A stretch of 64,000 nucleotides of DNA, from NCBI GenBank assembly GCA_947175195.1, contig CAMWLQ010000003.1:147399-211398 (forward strand). The letters are read 5' to 3'. Positions within the stretch are counted from its first letter, which is position 1. Each line of letters starts with the position of its first letter. Of this stretch, positions 40,801 through 49,284 are shown one piece after another. Source of the stretch: an uncultured Clostridia bacterium (GTDB lineage Bacteria; Bacillota; Clostridia; Christensenellales; Pumilibacteraceae). The position numbers and the translations under genes were made by a program. The notes under the pieces were generated by a model. It saw nothing but the letters and a program-made list of their open reading frames with translations. It was not told where the DNA came from and searched no databases.

Positions 40801-41692
40801 CGCCCAGCCAGCCGACAATGCCACTCGCCCAGCCCTGCTTGACCTCATTCAAATAATATTTAATCGCTTGACTGGCGGCGTCCTGCAAACCTATCCAAAC
40901 CGTGACCTCGGCGGACGAGGCTTTAACCTCGGTCTTGCCGTCCTCGCCTTTTACCGACTGTGCGGTAAATCGGATTTGCTTGAGCGCAACCACTTTGTCC
41001 AGCTTAATCATTCCGGACATGCCCTTTAACGCGTCAAGCGAAACGGCGTTTTTAAGCACGGACTTGAGCACGACGTTGACAAACGCCGCGAGCTGCTTAT
41101 CGTTGAGATTGAATATGTATTCGTCCTTTTCGGGATAGCTGTTGAGCCGCTCGATGTCTATGTTTTCGCGGTTGAGCACACCCACTATCATGTCCACAAA
41201 AATATCGGTAATCTCCGATTCGTTTGTGTTATTTGGGTTGTCATCCTCGCCGGCAAGAGTGCCGTCTACGGCAGCGTTAAGCGATTGCGAATCGGCGGCT
41301 TTATCACTCGCCAAGAATTTTTCCACCGCGGCGTCGAGCGCAGTGCCGAAATCGACGTCGGCGCTGTCCTTGAGCAGTATGTTGCGCTTAATTTCCGAGT
41401 AAAATCCGTCGAGGTCCTTCTTGGTGTACGGGCGGGTTACCACGTCGTCGTCGTCCGTCCAATACAAATCACCGAGCACACCCAATGTGTCGCCCATGGA
41501 CAAGCCGAAAAGTTTTTTTGTATACTTGTCGCCCAAAATCCAACCGGTAACAAAAGCCGCCAAAAATAAAACAAGTACAACAATAAACGCAACCAAGCAG
41601 CATGTACAGCAACAGTTACGCTTCTTTTTCTTCTTTATTCCGCCGTTTTTTTCGACGACGTATTCATCGGGAACAGCGACTTTTTTAGCCAT
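37853..41692 (-). CDS. Very large (1,279 aa) single-pass membrane-anchored surface protein of unknown function
   Basis: N-terminal K-rich/Cys-rich segment then TM (CCTCCLVAFIVVLVLFLAAFVTGWILG), then ~1,200 aa external region with recurring LPxxIxLTVxV-like blocks; start at MAKK, 30 nt downstream of the ORF start. Confidence 0.8.
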   Translation of the reverse strand: MAKKVAVPDEYVVEKNGGIKKKKKRNCCCTCCLVAFIVVLVLFLAAFVTGWILGDKYTKKLFGLSMGDTLGVLGDLYWTDDDDVVTRPYTKKDLDGFYSEIKRNILLKDSADVDFGTALDAAVEKFLASDKAADSQSLNAAVDGTLAGEDDNPNNTNESEITDIFVDMIVGVLNRENIDIERLNSYPEKDEYIFNLNDKQLAAFVNVVLKSVLKNAVSLDALKGMSGMIKLDKVVALKQIRFTAQSVKGEDGKTEVKASSAEVTVWIGLQDAASQAIKYYLNEVKQGWASGIVGWLGDVILPKNLYLTVSVPLYGDDNRAAIKINDMDKNERERANKLINGILKLINGEDSKTLDNVIDDFVEDIRPTLEKATEHMDFTDAGKGTIHMDLLETVAKVASKDMAEGEKLTKADFLYVLQALLSDKTEQLNSLAPYRYDNWYMVDGVVTYMPSGGNPANKIDYEQKFIEQIENKYAIDFGDSKNLTEVLSMLGISLDGSNNENAGSTDLLDKINGERFNALLDEDIRNIKLNITDRMLGAAFSGQMDKLLTDSADLQKLNMTLDALTFVKKTDPEKENHLYALLAVEVDVSGLLGGASGDEDSTVSRLVKGLMPDSILLTVTVDITRDRSVERDQAEFIINSCQNTDRVLATIEKLVPDIKLNDISDKISTTLNDMLDQMDSKINIELAVSTFEYNADLGGWLGNSGAIILPDVFSVVADMVLVDDDGNAVVTSEQLQHVIRALNNPATIEATQPDGYGAFIEQVFDKYYLSDPAQPVTDFDALTAYMSDFNTDKLRVNGVDGLAHDTREMTDLHPIMQAGELLSLLKDNMGGKDAIQSYDIVKVDIGDNTLSVTLSVALSDLMTDAEQVRRLISADSLYATATFHIDQVTGEGTEDNPFGYGVSLAVNVKNQGVNGVMDADTYGAMLNIVKLFANDFDIENQVKDFGVILYEQIQNLNASIGGSSERSFFTFTSRGLELTDFYTFLALKMQQPDLPDLLEKHTNEDIRRTLQGLYTYDETAPNDNNLIVSDILFNMPSPETDPHVKNGSTAWTDSEATTVYGNTHRDVDFNGFLKRGVEGISESNDIKVEQTMILAKGDDRDDVQDVRDWLNKNLSLEEGDADYVSVNNDYLAVTFSMAMGSFVGGDGQGNNNAASMFPEKIYATVVYLYDGDAPDGVEKFSIVGDDREDLIGGTPLLVFNNMDAVEYDIMVSMMGASPDFTDENKVNIITIVMQGKTVLNGMTYIEISGHTVTTEIEFSATTIGESGMGKIYISKPSLV

Positions 41693-41721
41693 ACAAACTC
41701 CGACTGTATTATTTAAATACA

Positions 41722-41750
41722 ATTATACACTTATCGTCGCTGTTTGTCAA
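41722..41750 (-). promoter_or_regulatory. Consensus SigA promoter for the 1,280-aa protein gene
   Basis: TTGACA-N17-TATAAT on the minus strand. Confidence 0.75.
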
Positions 41751-41835
41751 CGACAATGTCCATTATCGATCTTATTCTAATACGATTTTAATTTTTAAGC
41801 GTGTTTGTATGCCTTTTTTGCAGGGCAATTACCTA

Positions 41836-42033
41836 TTACGCCTTGCAATCGTAACCGGCGTTTTCCACTGCGGCTACCGCGGCGGCTACGTCAAAGTCGC
41901 CGTCGACCGTTGCGGTACCGCTTGCCAAATCGACCTCCGCGTTTGTCACGCCCGCTACGCCCAAAAGCGCCTTTTGCACTCTGGCGGAGCAGTGTCCGCA
42001 GCTCATTCCTTCTACCTTGAGAACAGTTTTCAT
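41836..42033 (-). CDS. Possible internally initiated CopZ-like metallochaperone (65 aa, in frame within copA)
   Basis: Minus strand GGAGGTAATAATATG directly precedes MKTVLKVEGMSCGHCSARVQKALLGVAGVTNAEVDLASGTATVDG... Confidence 0.45.
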   Translation of the reverse strand: MKTVLKVEGMSCGHCSARVQKALLGVAGVTNAEVDLASGTATVDGDFDVAAAVAAVENAGYDCKA

Positions 42034-44358
42034 ATTATTACCTCCTCGACCTTGGTCGTTTATTACCAACTCCGTTGCGGCGTTGCTTTCCGTGCCGCCG
42101 TTTTTATGTTTAATCTTTTTTAGCTTACGCGCGACCCGTTCGTCGTTGAACTTCATTGCAGTAAGGCGCAATGCGTTGCACACCACAAACAACGACGAAA
42201 ACGCCATTGCCGCCGCCGCTATCATCGGGTTGAGCGTTACGCCCACGCCGTACAGCACGCCCGCCGCAAGCGGTATGCCCAGCGTATTGTATATGAACGC
42301 CCAAAACAGGTTTTGCTTAACGTTGCGCAGCGTCATGTGCGACACCGCCATTGCGCGCGGCACGTCGCCCAAATCGGACTTGACCAGCACGACGTCCGCC
42401 GCCTCGATAGCCACGTCCGTTCCCGACCCGATAGCTATGCCCACGTCCGCAGCCTTGAGTGCGGGCGCGTCGTTTATGCCGTCCCCCACCATTGCTGTCT
42501 TGCCCTGCGTTTTCAGCTTTTCCACAATGTCCAGCTTGCCGTCGGGCAAAACGTTGCAGTACACTTCGGTTATGCCCGCTTTGGCGGCTATGCGCTTTGC
42601 CTGCTCCCGTCCGTCGCCCGTAATCATTACTACGCGAGCACCCACGCTTTTTATACGCTCGATTGCCTGTCGGCTTGTCGGACGGATTTCGTCCTCAACC
42701 GTTATCGAGCCCAAAAGCATACCGCGCTTGCACAGGTACACGGTAGCGTCGGCGTCCTGTACCGTCACGCCGAACTCGCTCATAAGCCGAGCGCCGCCCA
42801 GCGCGTACTCACTGCCGTCCACCTTGCCTACCATACCGTAGCCTATGCGGTACGTGCTTTCCATAGCGGTCTTTTCCTCGATATTTTTTTCCTGCGCCGC
42901 CTGTATTATGGCGTTAGCCAACGGGTGCGTAGAGGCGCGTTCGAGCGCCGCGGCAATACCCAGCACTTTTTCATTGTCACCGTCAAGCTCGCCGTATGCC
43001 TTTATTTCGGTAACGCGCGGCTTGCCCTCGGTTATGGTAGCCGTTTTGTCCAGCGCGAATATTTCCACGCTTTCCAGCCCTTGCAGCACCTCGGCGTTTT
43101 TTACAAGCACGCCGTATGCCGCCGCGCGCCCCGTTCCCGCCATGACAGCGACGGGCGTTGCAAGCCCCAGCGCGCACGGACACGATATAACAAGCACCGA
43201 AATAGCCATTGTAAGCGCCTGCGCGACCGTGCCGATAAACAACCATACAATAAGAGTGACAAGCGCCAGTGCGCAAACCGTCGGCACAAACACAGCCGAC
43301 ACTTTGTCCGCTATCTTTTGTATAGGCGCTTTTGATCCGCCCGCGTTTTCTATAAGCTCGATTATTTTGCTCAGCGTTGTATCCTTGCCAACCGACTGCG
43401 CGCGCATTTCCACCCTGCCCGTAATGTTGAGTACGGCTGAGGTTGCCGCGCTGCCCACGGTCGCCTCTTCGGGCATGGACTCGCCCGTGATAGCCGATTT
43501 GTCCAGCGTTGTCGAGCCGCTTGTAATCACACCGTCGCACGGAATGTATTCACCCGGCATGACGATTACGGTATCGCCCACAACAATATCGTCTATAGCT
43601 ATTGTTTGTTGCTTGCCGTCGCGCAATACGGTTGCGGTTTGCGGGCGCAAGCGCAACAGCTTATCCACCTCCGAGCGCGTTTTGCCCTTTGATTTCGCCT
43701 CCAAAAACTTGCCCAGCGTGACGAGCGCGAGTATCATAGCGGCGGACTCGAAAAACAAGCCCATTGCCGTTTGCGCTCCCGCGTGAACGTTGCCACTCGC
43801 CATTTGCGAATTGATTACAAACAGCAATACTATTCCGTAAATATACGACGCGCCGCTGCCCAGCGACACAAGCGTGTCCATGTTAGCCGATTTGTGCAGT
43901 ACCGATTTGACCCCGCTCACAAAAAACCTGCCGTTTATTATAAGCACGGGCGTGGTAAGCACAAGCTGTATCAGCGCAAACGACGCGGGATTCTTGTGCG
44001 GGTCGAGTGCGCCCATCGGAAAGTTCGCCATATGCCCCATAGAAAAATACATAAGCGGAATAAGGAACACTATAGACAGCACAAACCGCCACAACAGTGT
44101 TTTGCTGTAATCGTGCGCATTGGTTGCGGAAGGCGTCGCTTTATTCCCGCCCCCTTCGCCCGCGACCGCCGCGCCGTAACCGACGCGCTCCACCGCGGCG
44201 ATAATATCCCCGTCCGGTATATCGGTTTCCACCGTCAAACGGTTGAGCAGCAGGCTGACCTCCGCGCTTTTTACGCCGTCCAGCCCCTTTGCCGCCTTTT
44301 CCACATGCGCCGCGCATGCCGCACATGTCATACCAGTAATATCGAATATCTTTTTCAT
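41836..44358 (-). CDS. copA: Copper-translocating P1B-type ATPase with N-terminal and C-terminal HMA domains
   Basis: GMTCAAC HMA; SCPCALGLATP; DKTATITEGKP; MVGDGINDAPALKAADVGIAIGSGTDVA; C-terminal GMSCGHCSARVQKAL HMA. Confidence 0.95.
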   Translation of the reverse strand: MKKIFDITGMTCAACAAHVEKAAKGLDGVKSAEVSLLLNRLTVETDIPDGDIIAAVERVGYGAAVAGEGGGNKATPSATNAHDYSKTLLWRFVLSIVFLIPLMYFSMGHMANFPMGALDPHKNPASFALIQLVLTTPVLIINGRFFVSGVKSVLHKSANMDTLVSLGSGASYIYGIVLLFVINSQMASGNVHAGAQTAMGLFFESAAMILALVTLGKFLEAKSKGKTRSEVDKLLRLRPQTATVLRDGKQQTIAIDDIVVGDTVIVMPGEYIPCDGVITSGSTTLDKSAITGESMPEEATVGSAATSAVLNITGRVEMRAQSVGKDTTLSKIIELIENAGGSKAPIQKIADKVSAVFVPTVCALALVTLIVWLFIGTVAQALTMAISVLVISCPCALGLATPVAVMAGTGRAAAYGVLVKNAEVLQGLESVEIFALDKTATITEGKPRVTEIKAYGELDGDNEKVLGIAAALERASTHPLANAIIQAAQEKNIEEKTAMESTYRIGYGMVGKVDGSEYALGGARLMSEFGVTVQDADATVYLCKRGMLLGSITVEDEIRPTSRQAIERIKSVGARVVMITGDGREQAKRIAAKAGITEVYCNVLPDGKLDIVEKLKTQGKTAMVGDGINDAPALKAADVGIAIGSGTDVAIEAADVVLVKSDLGDVPRAMAVSHMTLRNVKQNLFWAFIYNTLGIPLAAGVLYGVGVTLNPMIAAAAMAFSSLFVVCNALRLTAMKFNDERVARKLKKIKHKNGGTESNAATELVINDQGRGGNNMKTVLKVEGMSCGHCSARVQKALLGVAGVTNAEVDLASGTATVDGDFDVAAAVAAVENAGYDCKA

Positions 44359-44480
44359 ACGATTAATATTCTACCATGTGGTTTATTTTATGTCAAGCAA
44401 ATTCCTACTGATTTACTATGATATAAGTTAAAAGTAGCCGCAACGCATATAAGGACATATACTGGAAAAGAGGTAAACGT

Positions 44481-45497
44481 ATGAAAGATTTGATTATTGC
44501 CGTGGGCGGCGACGACGTAGGGCTTACGCCGCCGATGCCGTTTATCGGGCAAAAGCAAAACGGCGGCGAATGTACCGCGCTTGCGCGGCTTATGCTGGAA
44601 ATCGCGCTGATTCGGTGCGGGTTTGACGTGTCGGATAGGCGCGTTCCGCTGTCCGACCCGCAGGTGCTTATATTTCAGTCCAATCGCGTAAATGCAAACG
44701 GCATAGTCGTCATGTCGAGCGGCGCGTGCGGATCGAGAAAAAGCTTTAACGACGTGTGCGGCGGTACTGTCAGGTATTCGATTGGGCGGCACGGAGCAAA
44801 AGCGCGCGAGCTTGCGGAAGATATTTGCGCCAAGCTGAACGGCGCCAAGCCGTGCACAACGGGAATGTGCAATCACGAATGGAACGGAGCCGCCTGCCCC
44901 GCCGTAGTTATCGAAATGGGGTACTTGACCAACTTTAACGAGTCCAAATTGATGCACGATCCCGACTATATACATAACGTCGCCGAATATGCGGCTATGG
45001 GCATATGTGAATATTTCGGTATGCCGTACATTCCACATTCCCCTACCGCGTACAAGCAACAGTGCGCACACATAGGAATGCGCGGAAAAAACATAAAGCT
45101 TGTGCAAGCCGCGCTGTGCGCCAACGGATATAACGTTGACATAGACGGAGTTTACGGCAAGGACACCGACGTTGCTGTAAAGTCGTTTGCCATAAACAAC
45201 GGACGCGAGGGCGACGGAGTAAACGACGGCTTGCTGCGTGATTTGCTTTTTGTCACCCATGCGTATATTCCGCCAACGTCCAAGCACCGCAACGTATTGT
45301 ACGTACAGCGCAAGCTGATTTCCAAGCTGTACCCCTCGCCCCAAAACGGTACTGCCGACGAAAGCACCGTCGGTGCGGTGAACGAATTTTTGACCGAAAC
45401 GGAAAACACCGACGCGATTGACCAAAACGGCGGAATAACCAAGCAAGCTATGGAGCTATTGTCCGAAATCGGCGGCGGAAGACCGAGATTGTTTTAA
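44481..45497 (+). CDS. Amidase_3-like N-acetylmuramoyl-L-alanine amidase fold with peptidoglycan-binding-like C-terminus (catalytic residues degenerate)
   Basis: VVIEMGYLTNFNESKLM...; IKLVQAALCANGYNVDIDGVYGKDTDVAVKSF; missing zinc-ligand histidines. Confidence 0.65.
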   Translation: MKDLIIAVGGDDVGLTPPMPFIGQKQNGGECTALARLMLEIALIRCGFDVSDRRVPLSDPQVLIFQSNRVNANGIVVMSSGACGSRKSFNDVCGGTVRYSIGRHGAKARELAEDICAKLNGAKPCTTGMCNHEWNGAACPAVVIEMGYLTNFNESKLMHDPDYIHNVAEYAAMGICEYFGMPYIPHSPTAYKQQCAHIGMRGKNIKLVQAALCANGYNVDIDGVYGKDTDVAVKSFAINNGREGDGVNDGLLRDLLFVTHAYIPPTSKHRNVLYVQRKLISKLYPSPQNGTADESTVGAVNEFLTETENTDAIDQNGGITKQAMELLSEIGGGRPRLF

Positions 45498-45602
45498 TTA
45501 AGGATTATACAGCAACAGTGGCGTTAAGATATTTTTAACGATGCGACATTATTCGGGTGTAATATATAACGAATAAAGAAACAAACACACGCCAATAAAA
45601 AG

Positions 45603-45631
45603 TTGACATAGTGTTTAGAAAGGTGTATAAT
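45603..45631 (+). promoter_or_regulatory. SigA promoter of the tetR-like gene
   Basis: TTGACA-N17-TATAAT. Confidence 0.8.
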
Positions 45632-45636
45632 ATAGC

Positions 45637-45666
45637 TACAGTCGCAAATGAGAATTTGCGGCTGTA
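45637..45666 (+). promoter_or_regulatory. Palindromic operator candidate in the tetR-like 5' UTR
   Basis: TACAGTCGCAAATgagaATTTGCGGCTGTA immediately downstream of the -10. Confidence 0.55.
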
Positions 45667-45686
45667 TTACTGCCGCGAGGACTGTT

Positions 45687-46250
45687 ATGCCCGATTCAAA
45701 AAAGAAAACGACAACAAACAAAATAAAACAATGTTTGACGGATATGCTGCAATCGTGCCCGATCGACGAAATAACCGCGACCGAGCTGTGCAAGCGTTCG
45801 GGCGTCAACCGTGCAACATTCTACTACCATTATAATTCGGTGCAGGACGTGCTGGCGGAGATAGAGGCACAGCTGGAATTTGAATTTATGCAATGGATGG
45901 CGCAAACGACAACCATAAACGGCATGCCCGAAAAAAGCTTTTACGTTACGTTTTTCGAGTTTGTATCGAGGAACGTTGGCATATGCCGTATGCTGCTGAA
46001 CACACGCCGACCGACCGACGACTTTATGGTACGCGCCTTGGAGGCGGGACGAACAAAGGTTGTGGCAATTATGAGCAAGCTGTTCCCCCACTGCCCCGCC
46101 GCCAAAATCGACTACTACTACATATTTGTGTCCAACGGATTTTTGGGACTGCTCGGCTACTGGCTGAACAGCGGAATGAAGGAAAGCATAAACGACGTAG
46201 CCGATATTGCCGAGCGCATATCCACTATGGGCGTGGCGTACCTTAACTAA
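45687..46250 (+). CDS. TetR/AcrR family transcriptional regulator
   Basis: KQCLTDMLQSCPIDEITATELCKRSGVNRATFYYHYNSVQDVLAEIE (TetR HTH). Confidence 0.88.
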   Translation: MPDSKKKTTTNKIKQCLTDMLQSCPIDEITATELCKRSGVNRATFYYHYNSVQDVLAEIEAQLEFEFMQWMAQTTTINGMPEKSFYVTFFEFVSRNVGICRMLLNTRRPTDDFMVRALEAGRTKVVAIMSKLFPHCPAAKIDYYYIFVSNGFLGLLGYWLNSGMKESINDVADIAERISTMGVAYLN

Positions 46251-46275
46251 TTCGGAATAAAATTACTAATAACAA

Positions 46276-46313
46276 AAAACCGACGGATTGAAAAATCTTT
46301 CCGTCGGTTTTTA
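46276..46313. terminator. Bidirectional terminator between tetR and the LRR gene
   Basis: AAAAACCGACGGAttgaaaaatctTTCCGTCGGTTTTT. Confidence 0.85.
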
Positions 46314-46330
46314 TGTTGTGCTATTAATAT

Positions 46331-49174
46331 TTAATTAGCCGCAATATCTCCGTCCGTGCAGTGAATTGTGCAACCGCCAATGTCGTCGACTATCTTGATA
46401 GCGTTCCACTGCGCCTTTGTCCCGTTAAATGTAATATCGGTAAGATTGCGACAATACGATAACGCACCGTAGCCGATATAAGCGACACTTTCGGGAATAG
46501 TTATGCTTACCAATTCGTTGCGACCGTTAAACGCCCCGTCTGCAATACCCGTTGTTCCCTGTTCGAGAACGATTGCCGACCCGCTCGACAAACTGCCTTT
46601 ATGATAGAGCGCGACCTTGCCTGCGTATATAAGTCCGTTAGGTTGATTATAGAACCAAGCCGTGCCGTTGAACGCCTCGCTCTCTATTTGCTCAACGCTG
46701 TCCGCCACCGTTATGGTTGCTAAATTGTAACAGTCGGAAAACGCTTTATAGCCTATTGATTTTACGCCATACGGTATAGTAACGCTTTCAAGCGTAATAC
46801 ATCCGGCAAACGCACTGTCGCCGATAGATAACAAGCTATCGGGCAACTCGATATTCGCAAGCGCTTGGCAACCCGAAAACGCGCCGTCGCCGATAGTCGT
46901 TACGGCGCTTTGTATCGTTACGCCGAAAAGCCCGTTACAGCTGAAAAACGCGCTATTTCCGATAGCTGTTATATCACCGAATATTGTTACCTCGTGTATG
47001 CCTATGCAATCGCTAAACGCGCTCTCACCGATTGCGCCACCGCCTGTTATTGCGACCGAACGCAGCGTAGTCGGAACAAAGGCGCGATTGTCATAGCTCG
47101 ATTGCGTGCCGAATATGTACCCGATATGCTTGTTTTGCGTGCCCGACGCCGACGCGCCGACAAACGGGACGGTCAAGCTTTGCAGGCTTGTCAAGTCGGA
47201 CAGTGCGCCCAAGTCAATCGATCGCACTTGCCAGTCAACCGTAAACTCGGTTATTTGCGACCCGCCGAAAACGCGCAAAAGCCTTGTGCCGTTTTTGCTG
47301 TACAAAATATCTCCGTCCAGCTTAAAGTATTGACTGCCGCTCGCAACCGTAACGCTCGATACTCCCAGTAGTGCGCCGTCCGCTATCTCCTTAATGCTCT
47401 CGCCTATCGTGAGCGACTGTACGTTGCCTATGCCGTCGATACGCGTAACGTTGTACGTTTTATCGCCGACGGTCACAGTTGCGGGTATAGTCCCGTCAAA
47501 GCCGCCGATTGCCGCAGTCACGCTCGCCTCGTCGGCATTGTCGGCAGCGACAAAAACCAAACCGCTCTCAATCGCCAAAGCGTTGTTGGGCACGGGCACT
47601 CCGTACGCCGTTTTTACTTTTTTGTTTACGCCGTAGTCCCAGTACAGGGTAAAATCGCTCGCCTTGTCGCTCGTAAACGCGCAGTTTACAGTCACTTCGG
47701 TATTTACGCCCGCAAACGAATTTTTACGCATCTCGGTAATCGTATCGGGCAGGAAAATGTTTAAAAGCTGCCAGCAGTCGGTAAACGACGCGACAAGCGT
47801 TGTCGCGCCCTCCTCTACAACCAGCGCACTTAGCGTGCAATAAGAATAATCGGCGGAAACGACCTTTGTGCCGATTATGGCGTTGGGAAGATTTACAATA
47901 CCTGTCACCGATTGCTTGCAAACAATGCGCCAGCCGTCGTTAATTTCGCTAAGATAATAGGTTTGACTCCACTGCTCGTACTCGCGGCAATCGGACTGAA
48001 CGTCTTCTTCGTCGTAAAAGTAATACTTAATCTCGGTCGAGTCCGAAACCAAAGTAATATCTTGCTTTTCCAAAATCTCATAGCTTGACGAACGCCCCAA
48101 TTTGCCTTCGCCCACGCCGCCGTACAGCACCTCTTGCGGAACGACGTCCATTTCGTTAAACTGCAAAGCATTGCCTATCGGCGTGCGCGTATACGTGCGC
48201 AGTCCGTCATACGACTCGTAGAACTCGGTGTTAAACCTTTGTATGGTAACCGAATAAATACCGTAAACGCATAAGTCGTAATCTTGCGCGTCGCCCGTAC
48301 CGTTATCGGTCACTTTAACGTAGTAGAAATTAGCGCCATGCTGAACTTGCGGGTAGCCCATTTGCAGCTCAAACGAATTCCAAATATCATCGGCATTGCC
48401 CGAATCGCGCCCCGCCGCGGATTTATAGAAATGTACGGTATGCCCGCTCGTCGCCTTAACTACATTGTTTATCTTAAATGTCATCGGCTGATTATCCTTA
48501 AGAACTTGTTCGTAAAGATAAACGCTTTTTTCATCTATGGTTTGCTTTTCGGCATAAAACCCGTCGAGCCTGATATTATCGTCGGCATACGAAAGCCGCA
48601 CCAACGAAAAGCTGCCGTTGCTCTTGACAATGCGGAACGATTGCATTACGTCGGTCATAGGCACCTCTTGGTATTCCGTTTGACCGCCGATTGTCACCTG
48701 CGCGTTTTCGTACGCCACAATTTCCACCGACGATTTGCCCGCGGGAAAGCCCTCGGCGCGCAGCTGGTTAAGGTTTGCGGACGTTTGATTGCCGTCAATA
48801 TCGTATTCTATTTGGTCGCTTTCGGCGGCATACGTAATCTTAAGCACGTACTTGCTTGCGCCCTTTATCTTGTTCCAGCTTAACACGCCGTTTGCCGAAA
48901 CCGTAGCGTTACCAAACGCGCTGTCGCCGTCGTCGTCCCCTACTATCCCCTGATCGAACTTATAGCCGCATACGCCACATACATCGCCGTCGCCGCTGTG
49001 CTTTGAATAGTCAAGCTTATCCTTGCAGCGCGAGCACTGCCGCCAATGATACTCCGAATTATAGGTGTATTGTTGCGCAAAGTCATGATCGTGCCCGCCG
49101 CACGCCGCAAGACCGAAAGCACAAGCCGCCGCGCATACGACACAAACGATTGAAACAAAAAACTTCTTTTTCAT
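46331..49174 (-). CDS. Leucine-rich-repeat (BspA/LRR_5-type) surface lipoprotein
   Basis: Lipobox FGLAACGG; IGESAFSDCIGIHEVTIFGDITAIGNSAFFSCNGLFGVTIQSAVTTIGDGAFSGCQALANIELPDSLLSIGDSAFAGC... Confidence 0.92.
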   Translation of the reverse strand: MKKKFFVSIVCVVCAAACAFGLAACGGHDHDFAQQYTYNSEYHWRQCSRCKDKLDYSKHSGDGDVCGVCGYKFDQGIVGDDDGDSAFGNATVSANGVLSWNKIKGASKYVLKITYAAESDQIEYDIDGNQTSANLNQLRAEGFPAGKSSVEIVAYENAQVTIGGQTEYQEVPMTDVMQSFRIVKSNGSFSLVRLSYADDNIRLDGFYAEKQTIDEKSVYLYEQVLKDNQPMTFKINNVVKATSGHTVHFYKSAAGRDSGNADDIWNSFELQMGYPQVQHGANFYYVKVTDNGTGDAQDYDLCVYGIYSVTIQRFNTEFYESYDGLRTYTRTPIGNALQFNEMDVVPQEVLYGGVGEGKLGRSSSYEILEKQDITLVSDSTEIKYYFYDEEDVQSDCREYEQWSQTYYLSEINDGWRIVCKQSVTGIVNLPNAIIGTKVVSADYSYCTLSALVVEEGATTLVASFTDCWQLLNIFLPDTITEMRKNSFAGVNTEVTVNCAFTSDKASDFTLYWDYGVNKKVKTAYGVPVPNNALAIESGLVFVAADNADEASVTAAIGGFDGTIPATVTVGDKTYNVTRIDGIGNVQSLTIGESIKEIADGALLGVSSVTVASGSQYFKLDGDILYSKNGTRLLRVFGGSQITEFTVDWQVRSIDLGALSDLTSLQSLTVPFVGASASGTQNKHIGYIFGTQSSYDNRAFVPTTLRSVAITGGGAIGESAFSDCIGIHEVTIFGDITAIGNSAFFSCNGLFGVTIQSAVTTIGDGAFSGCQALANIELPDSLLSIGDSAFAGCITLESVTIPYGVKSIGYKAFSDCYNLATITVADSVEQIESEAFNGTAWFYNQPNGLIYAGKVALYHKGSLSSGSAIVLEQGTTGIADGAFNGRNELVSITIPESVAYIGYGALSYCRNLTDITFNGTKAQWNAIKIVDDIGGCTIHCTDGDIAAN

Positions 49175-49196
49175 AGACCACTCCATATTTGTATTC

Positions 49197-49273
49197 ACTA
49201 ATAAAAGTTAGTATAATCAAATAATAACACTAATTATTGTTAATGTCAAGGATTTATACTAATAAAAGTTAGT
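49197..49273. promoter_or_regulatory. Three tandem ACTAA-N6-TTAGT palindromes (operator cluster)
   Basis: 49197-49212 ACTAATAAAAGTTAGT; 49229-49244 ACTAATTATTGTTAAT; 49258-49273 ACTAATAAAAGTTAGT. Confidence 0.65.
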
Positions 49274-49284
49274 ATAATAAATCT

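Noticed and set aside
44388-45446. 352-aa minus-strand ORF opposite the amidase-like gene
   Set aside because: The plus frame has amidase and peptidoglycan-binding motifs with plausible upstream sequence; the minus frame has none.
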